A DNA stretch of 64,000 nt from Panopea generosa (taxonomy: Eukaryota > Mollusca > Bivalvia > Adapedonta > Hiatellidae). Shown here piece by piece: positions 58,680 to 64,000 of this stretch. The notes beneath the pieces were generated by a model. The model was not told the origin of the DNA. It did not search any database and saw nothing but the letters and a program-made list of their open reading frames with translations. The position numbers and the translations under genes are program-made. Where the stretch lies: the NCBI GenBank assembly GCA_029582155.1, contig CM055909.1, positions 49,912,412 through 49,976,411 on the forward strand, in the 5' to 3' direction. Numbering within the stretch: position 1 is the stretch's first letter; each line of letters starts with the position of its first letter.

Positions 58680-59620
58680 AACTTTCAAAAACACTTGGCT
58701 CAATTCATCAGCAGGACATGACGACACGTTACGCGTAAGACTCACACCCGTACTCCAAAAGTCAAGGTCACACTTTGAATTTGTTTGACTGTGTGAGATT
58801 TCGTGTCCGGCCTGTAACTTTGTCATGCTTAGGTGGATTTTATAAATACGTGTTATAGTTGTTGTTGTATTATGGTGTTTAGCGTCGCTTTCAACAATTT
58901 TTCAGTCATATCGCGACGGCGTCTTCTTGAGACAGTATTCTAAGCGCTGTCACACTGGAGTATTATGCCGCAGACACATGGTATGATACCCCACCCAGTC
59001 ACATTATACTGACACCGGGCCAACCAGACAAAGAACTCTCCTCTTAATGCTGAGCGTCAAGCGAGGAAGCTCTTAGTTCCATTTTTAAAGTCTTTGGTAT
59101 GACCCGGCCGGGGATTGAACCGACGACCTTCCGCTTGCGAGGCGGACGCTCTATCACTAGACCACGCTGCGGTCATACGTGTTAAAAATGATCAACATAA
59201 TATGATGTCGCGCGTAGCACCCAGAATCAAACTTCAAAGGTCAAGGTCACATGTTAACATGTTGAGTGTGTGAGATTTTATATCCGGTCTGTAGCGTTGT
59301 CATACATGAATGAATTTTAAAACAACTTGGCTCAATTGATCAACATGACACGAAGAAGTGTCGCGTGTAAGACCCAGAATATTTCTAAAAAGGTCAAAAT
59401 CACAATTTCTTATATGGAGGAATTTAACTAGGACCAATTGATCATGATGACATGTCGCACGTAAGACCCAGATTCATACCTTAAAGGTCAAGGTCACACT
59501 TTGAGTTTGTTTGACAACACTTTGAGTCTGTTTGAGATTTAAAATCCGGTCTGTAACTTTGCAATACATGGATGGATTTCAAAAAACACAATTAATCAAC
59601 ATGACATGGCGACAGTTTAG
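58680..59620 (+). repeat. Tandem ~140-170-base repeat (AAGGTCAAGGTCAC family), interrupted by a SINE
   Basis: About four units each carry CTTGGCTCAATT, ATCAACATGACA, CGCGTAAGACCCAGA-like text, AAAGGTCAAGGTCACA and TTTGAGTTTGTTTGA. The SINE at 58856-59174 splits one unit. Confidence 0.75.
58856..59174 (-). mobile_element. SINE family C, full-length copy with target-site duplication
   Basis: ATACGTGTTA flanks it on both sides (58846-58855 and 59175-59184). The minus-strand head TGACCGCAGCGTGGTCTAGT, GATAGAGCGTCCGCCTCGCA and B box GTCGGTTCAATCCCCGG is clearly tRNA-derived; the body matches 34953-35270. Confidence 0.85.
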
Positions 59621-59774
59621 TTGCGTAAATTAATAAATATGTTAAATTGCATATATGTATATAACCGTCATATATCATCAATTTAGTTTTTTTAAATCAT
59701 CTGTTCATGCTCGCCAAAATGACCAGTTCAAAGTGCGAGGATAAATAAAAACTATACAGTCAGGCAGACCATTT

Positions 59775-59800
59775 GGGGGGGGGGGGGGGGGGGGGGGGGG
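59775..59800. repeat. Poly-G tract, 26 bases
   Basis: Uninterrupted G run. Confidence 0.9.
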
Positions 59801-59989
59801 ACATGTAACACTTCCTGTGGCATTTTTTGTTTTTTATTAATATTCAGTTAACATTATAATTGAAAATTACGAATATGCACTATGTAAAATATGAATTTAT
59901 AATATTCAAATATGTATTAAAAAAAATAAATTTGAAAGGGTATATAACATCTGTAAAATGGTTGCTTAGCATCCTGTAAGCGTACTTAA

Positions 59990-60225
59990 GTTCCTCCGTG
60001 GCTGGGTGGTCTTAGGTGCCATCTCAAGATCATTTACCTCTCACCGTTAAGGTCGTAGATTCGAGTCCCGCCCGCTCCAACAACCTTTATGTGAGAAAGT
60101 TTCCAGTTTCTTGCGGAAGGACAGTGGTTCTACTCAGTGTAAATCAGTCTGAGGTGTTCCTCCACCAGTAAAACTGGTATGCCATATATAACCTGAAATG
60201 TGTTGGAAATGGGGTTAAACCCCAC
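59990..60225 (+). mobile_element. SINE family A, copy
   Basis: Head CCTCCGTGGCTGGGTGGTCT, B box GTAGATTCGAGTCCCGCC, body TTCTTGCGGAAGGACAGTGG, TTCTACTCAG and ATGCCATATATAACCTGAAA. Confidence 0.8.
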
Positions 60226-60782
60226 ATAACCTCACCCCGCCCCCACAAAAAACAACAAAAAAAACACCTCAAACCACAAATCATATCTCCATTTTGCGGG
60301 GGAATTTAAGTAGTTTGAGATAACCAGAAGTTTGAGATACTCAATAGTTTGAGACAACCATATCCGAGTTTGAAATAGTCGACTGTACTATGATTATGGT
60401 ACATGCACATGCATTTGATTCACAACACAATTGTAAAAAATACAGTGGGCTCTTGCTATCTCAAAGTCCAGGTTTCTAAGAAAATATGTAACATGTAATT
60501 TAAAAATAAAGTTTTATAGTAAAACAAATAATGGGACCCTTTACTTTAAAATATTCCGTAGTTTCACATAACAGAGATGATGAGAGTCAACTCTAGTAAT
60601 TTCTCATAAAATAAGCAGCAATTTATTTGGAATTGATTTAAAAGCAACTTTTTATATCACTTCTTCAAAGTACTATGATGAAAGCTTCTTGTTATACCGT
60701 AAATAGTGATGTTCTCGTATGATCCATATAAACTCTATTTCAGAGATTTTAATTAGACGTTCAATTTCATTTTTTTAGAAAC

Positions 60783-61060
60783 AACCCAAGTAAGCTGAGT
60801 CCGGCTATCAAACCTGAGATCGCAAGTTTGAATCCCCCTGCTCAGCAAGTCTCTTTGATGATTGATATATGACATGGTGTCTCAATGTCATTCGTCTCCA
60901 ACTGCTGATTCATGAAGGAAAATTATCAGTTACTTGTGGAGATGGATGTGCTCGAGTACTGGATAACCTACTAATATCCCAGGAAAGAGTGCTTAGGTTA
61001 GCTGATCGTCTGTTGGCCCCCAATGGCACTAAATTGCAGCTAAATATTCAAAATCAAGCA
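60783..61060 (+). mobile_element. SINE family D, longest copy
   Basis: The head AGTAAGCTGAGTCCGGCTAT with B-box-like GCAAGTTTGAATCCCCC is followed by TGATGATTGATATATGACAT, ATCAGTTACTTGTGGAGATG, GTGCTCGAGTACTGG and a TGGCACTAAATTGCAGCTAA tail. Confidence 0.7.
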
Positions 61061-63650
61061 TGATTTGTCTAAAAGCTTGTTTAAATAATTGATTTAAAAG
61101 ATCCAACTAAAAAATTCCCCACATTTGAGTACGTTCCAAACAACTACTAAGGCACCATTTGCAGACGGCACTCTATGTTAATATAGACCATGGTAATTTT
61201 GTACATGGAGAAATCAGCTTCAAATAATCTGTCCTGTTGGTATTAATTTATACTTGTAACCTTTACGTGTAGATATACGTAACATCCAAACTGAACATTC
61301 AATCCTGTTGCTGGCAAGATGAAGTATTAAAGACAAGTTAAATTTCATAATTTTTATTTCATATTCTAGTATTTTATCCTTCATATTCATGGTTTGGATA
61401 TACAATTACATCAGAACAGTCTTTGTTTTGGATGATCTTTAGGTATTTTAAACTTTTTTCTCTGTCATATATAACTTACATACAAATTCTCATTTTGGAC
61501 ACCAGCATACATGTATGAGTCTATTTTGAAATAAATTGATGCAAAAGAAAAGAAAGGGGGCCCCAGTATATTTCGAATATGTAAGTAACACCTAGAATAT
61601 AACTTGTGGCCTAAAATGAGGTTGAAACTTGTTGGCTTTCTGACCCAGCCTAGCATAATGTCTGTTTTTCATTCTCTGCATAGCACCCAGATCTTTCACT
61701 CTTCTCTCTGCAATAGGACCTGGAATGAGGAAATTAACAATGAATACACAGTGAGCCAATTATTGGCCGTCACAGTATCTTTTTCCAAAAGTTTTAGCTT
61801 AAAGTACATATATTGACTGTTTTAAGCAACAGGTTGTCATACAATTATTTTTGTCTCACTCCAATCTTTGATATACTGTGAAATCATTAATATTCGTGGG
61901 GTACTTATTTTCCTTGATTTCATTGGGAGCCTAGACAACGAGACAACCATGTTAATGCTATATGTAATGCTGTCCATATGAATAACCTCTGTTTTCATAT
62001 GCCTACATGCATCACATCGTGGTAAATAATCCATCCTTGATTTATATACTTTCTTAAGTCACATTGCATCAATATTTACACTGATGATTTTGTAAATAGT
62101 GTAAGAATGTTTTGAACTCATCTTCTTTAAATCTCTGTCCGTCCGCTTTCAGACATGTGTGTGTAGCGAGATATGTTATATTTACTGTACTGCGCATGTA
62201 TTTCAATCAAATGTCAGAGGTGCTTAAAATAGAAGTCACCTTATTATCAAATTGAAACAGTTTGAAACAATGTGACGTATTTTTACACTAAGAATACGCC
62301 TACGGTAAACATTGTAAAAAAAGTGTAAAATTCTAGTGAAGTTATATCTTTTATTTAAAGGTGTTTTCTTTTATATTTTTTTATTTTATTGTTTCTTTTC
62401 ATGATTAAATATATGGTGATAAATTTTAATGAATAAAACAAAAACATCTATTAAAAGACGTAGCACATTGATTTGTACAGTTCATTATCACAGTCACGTG
62501 ATGTAGCACTATTGTTATTTACAGCAGGCCTACCTTCTGAAACCCTTTCTGGATTAGATCTCATACTTCTTCTTTCTTCTCCTCTCATTTGCATAACAAT
62601 TAGTTCAAGATCATACTTGTATATTAGAATACTAATTGGCTTGTGTCAATTGGTAACAGGTTGGTGAAACTGGCAACAGGTTCCACCCACACTATGTGAT
62701 GTCAATTTAGCTGTAATTTTTTGGGGGAAATTGGTTTTCAACGAATTTTAGTCCCCATGAAAATAAATGATTTCACAGAACCCAAAATACACAGTTATAT
62801 TTGTGGAACTATCAAATATAGTCATAAAACCATGTGTGCATTCAGTAACTGCAGTGCTTGATTTCAACTTATTGATTATTAATAGCCCTAATGCGGAGTT
62901 TTTGTGAATGATTCATAAGTCCGTTTTGTACATAGAAACCAGCACTGGGTGTTGTACGCTGGAAGCTTGCACTTTATCTGTTAGTTAATGTTATCTTTAT
63001 CAATACTAACCATTTTCAATTAAGTGTTTTCTTTAAAAATCAACACACAACTTCTGAGTTTATTCCTTTATATGTGTTTCAGAACATGACTCAAATGTGG
63101 ATTGTTAGACAGTTTTGAAGCAGTCTAATTACACTGTAATTTACTTCCTATTCAGTGGACAATCTCGCATTTATTCTATTTTAAATTACTGCCAAATCAT
63201 TAAGTGCTTTTACTTGATAAATGTACAAACTTTTTATATCACCAAAAGATACAAGGAATCATTTTCATCGGTTGAAAGCAATCATATGTATTCATTGTTA
63301 CTAAAAATAGAAACAGAAATAGAAATGTTTTATTATATTTTTTTTATTCTCCTCGTATGGTGAGTATGGTGTGTCCATCTAAATCTGTTTCTAGAAAATA
63401 ACACAACAGTTACTGAAGGGACTCCAACAACACTTGGAATATGTATACCGGTAGTTAATGTGCCAAAACTCTATCATATATAATGACATAATTAACTCCA
63501 CTTCTGTGCCCTATTTTTGTTTCACAGGAGTATATCTTCAACATTATGGAAAATAGGTTAGCTGCTCAATCAAACTGTTGTTTGGGAAGCATCAATCAGT
63601 TCAGCCTGCATCCTTTTTTTTTTTAAACTGTTATGACAGATTCAAATCAA
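61061..63650. other. AT-rich spacer, no gene recognised
   Basis: Only open frames of 60-82 codons without recognisable content or matched exon borders. Confidence 0.4.
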
Positions 63651-63654
63651 TGTT

Positions 63655-63861
63655 TTAGCCCTTTTTCCTCATATGGACACCTGTTAACACCTCTAGTATA
63701 GAAAGCTTTTGAAAACCGTGTAGAACCAGTTCTGATTGCTCGTAACGAGGTTCTGCACTGTTTTCTGCTCTATCAGAATAAATGGGTAAAATGTGTCTAT
63801 TCATGGAAATTGACTGAGTTTGGAAGAGTCCAGTTAAAATGAATATGGAGTAAAGAGTTAA
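63655..63861. mobile_element. Decayed relative of the piggyBac-like MITE
   Basis: TTAG at 63655 and TTAA at 63858 bound it. The right end on the other strand reads CTCTTTACTCCATATTC, and the interior has TTCTGATTGCTCGTAACGAG and CTGCACTGTTTTCTGCTCT, cognate with the hairpin at 7051-7117. Confidence 0.55.
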
Positions 63862-64000
63862 AGCTTTTTTTCAGATAAAGAGAATGGTGAGAGGTCAGGC
63901 GTAATTAAGAATTTTCCATTATAATAGATATAGCATGTTTTAAACTGTTTGAGCAGGTCAAAATAATTGTTTGTCAATTATTAAATAACCTTCACTAAAA

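Overview
This is animal (metazoan) nuclear DNA, most likely from a bivalve mollusc. It is AT-rich, has introns with GT/AG borders, and is crowded with tRNA-derived SINEs, small inverted-repeat elements and kilobase-scale minisatellites. The species call rests on the gene families (short-chain collagen C4-like ectodomain, somatomedin-B-type adhesion-GPCR-like ectodomain, small TIR protein) and on the repeat style. No database search was possible.

Four genes are supported; three can be assembled across exons. (1) A TIR-domain gene on the minus strand opens at 10944. (2) Head to head with it, 554 bases away, a plus-strand gene has a signal-peptide exon (11499-11543), one large cysteine-rich exon ending in a membrane span (16928-18844) and an acidic cytoplasmic-tail exon (19548-19775); all junctions are phase 0 and the product is about 729 residues. 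(3) A minus-strand gene runs from 44594 to 30271 in six exons, all joined in phase 1. It encodes a type II membrane protein of about 434 residues with a short-chain collagen C4-like ectodomain, and a 30-base mini-exon supplies a furin-type site before that domain. (4) A second minus-strand gene starts at 58496 with a signal peptide, continues at 55714-54951 (somatomedin-B-like cysteines and a large ectodomain) and at 47963 (pre-transmembrane ectodomain). A weak fragment at 47060-46888 resembles transmembrane helix 3 of adhesion GPCRs.

The rest is introns and spacers filled with repeats. Main arrays: 38-base units at 12468-13741 (intron 1 of the cysteine-rich gene); 23-base units at 21088-21596; 21-base units at 23088-26234; 27-base units at 36664-36897 and 37135-39668; 49-base units at 41942-43520 (the last three inside introns of the C4-like gene); 38-base units at 50690-54157 (intron of the GPCR-like gene). 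Mobile elements include a 2.8-kb inverted-repeat element with a 6-base target duplication (26653-29485), piggyBac-like TTAA elements (6946-7172, 63655-63861), four SINE families and a LINE remnant (8504-8722).

The strongest structural observation is that the 3.5-kb satellite at 50690-54157 begins inside the tRNA-like head of a SINE and repeats part of that head in every unit, so it appears to have been born from the SINE. No operon-like or defence-island system is present. The surface receptors and the TIR protein suggest recognition or innate-immune functions, but that is inference.
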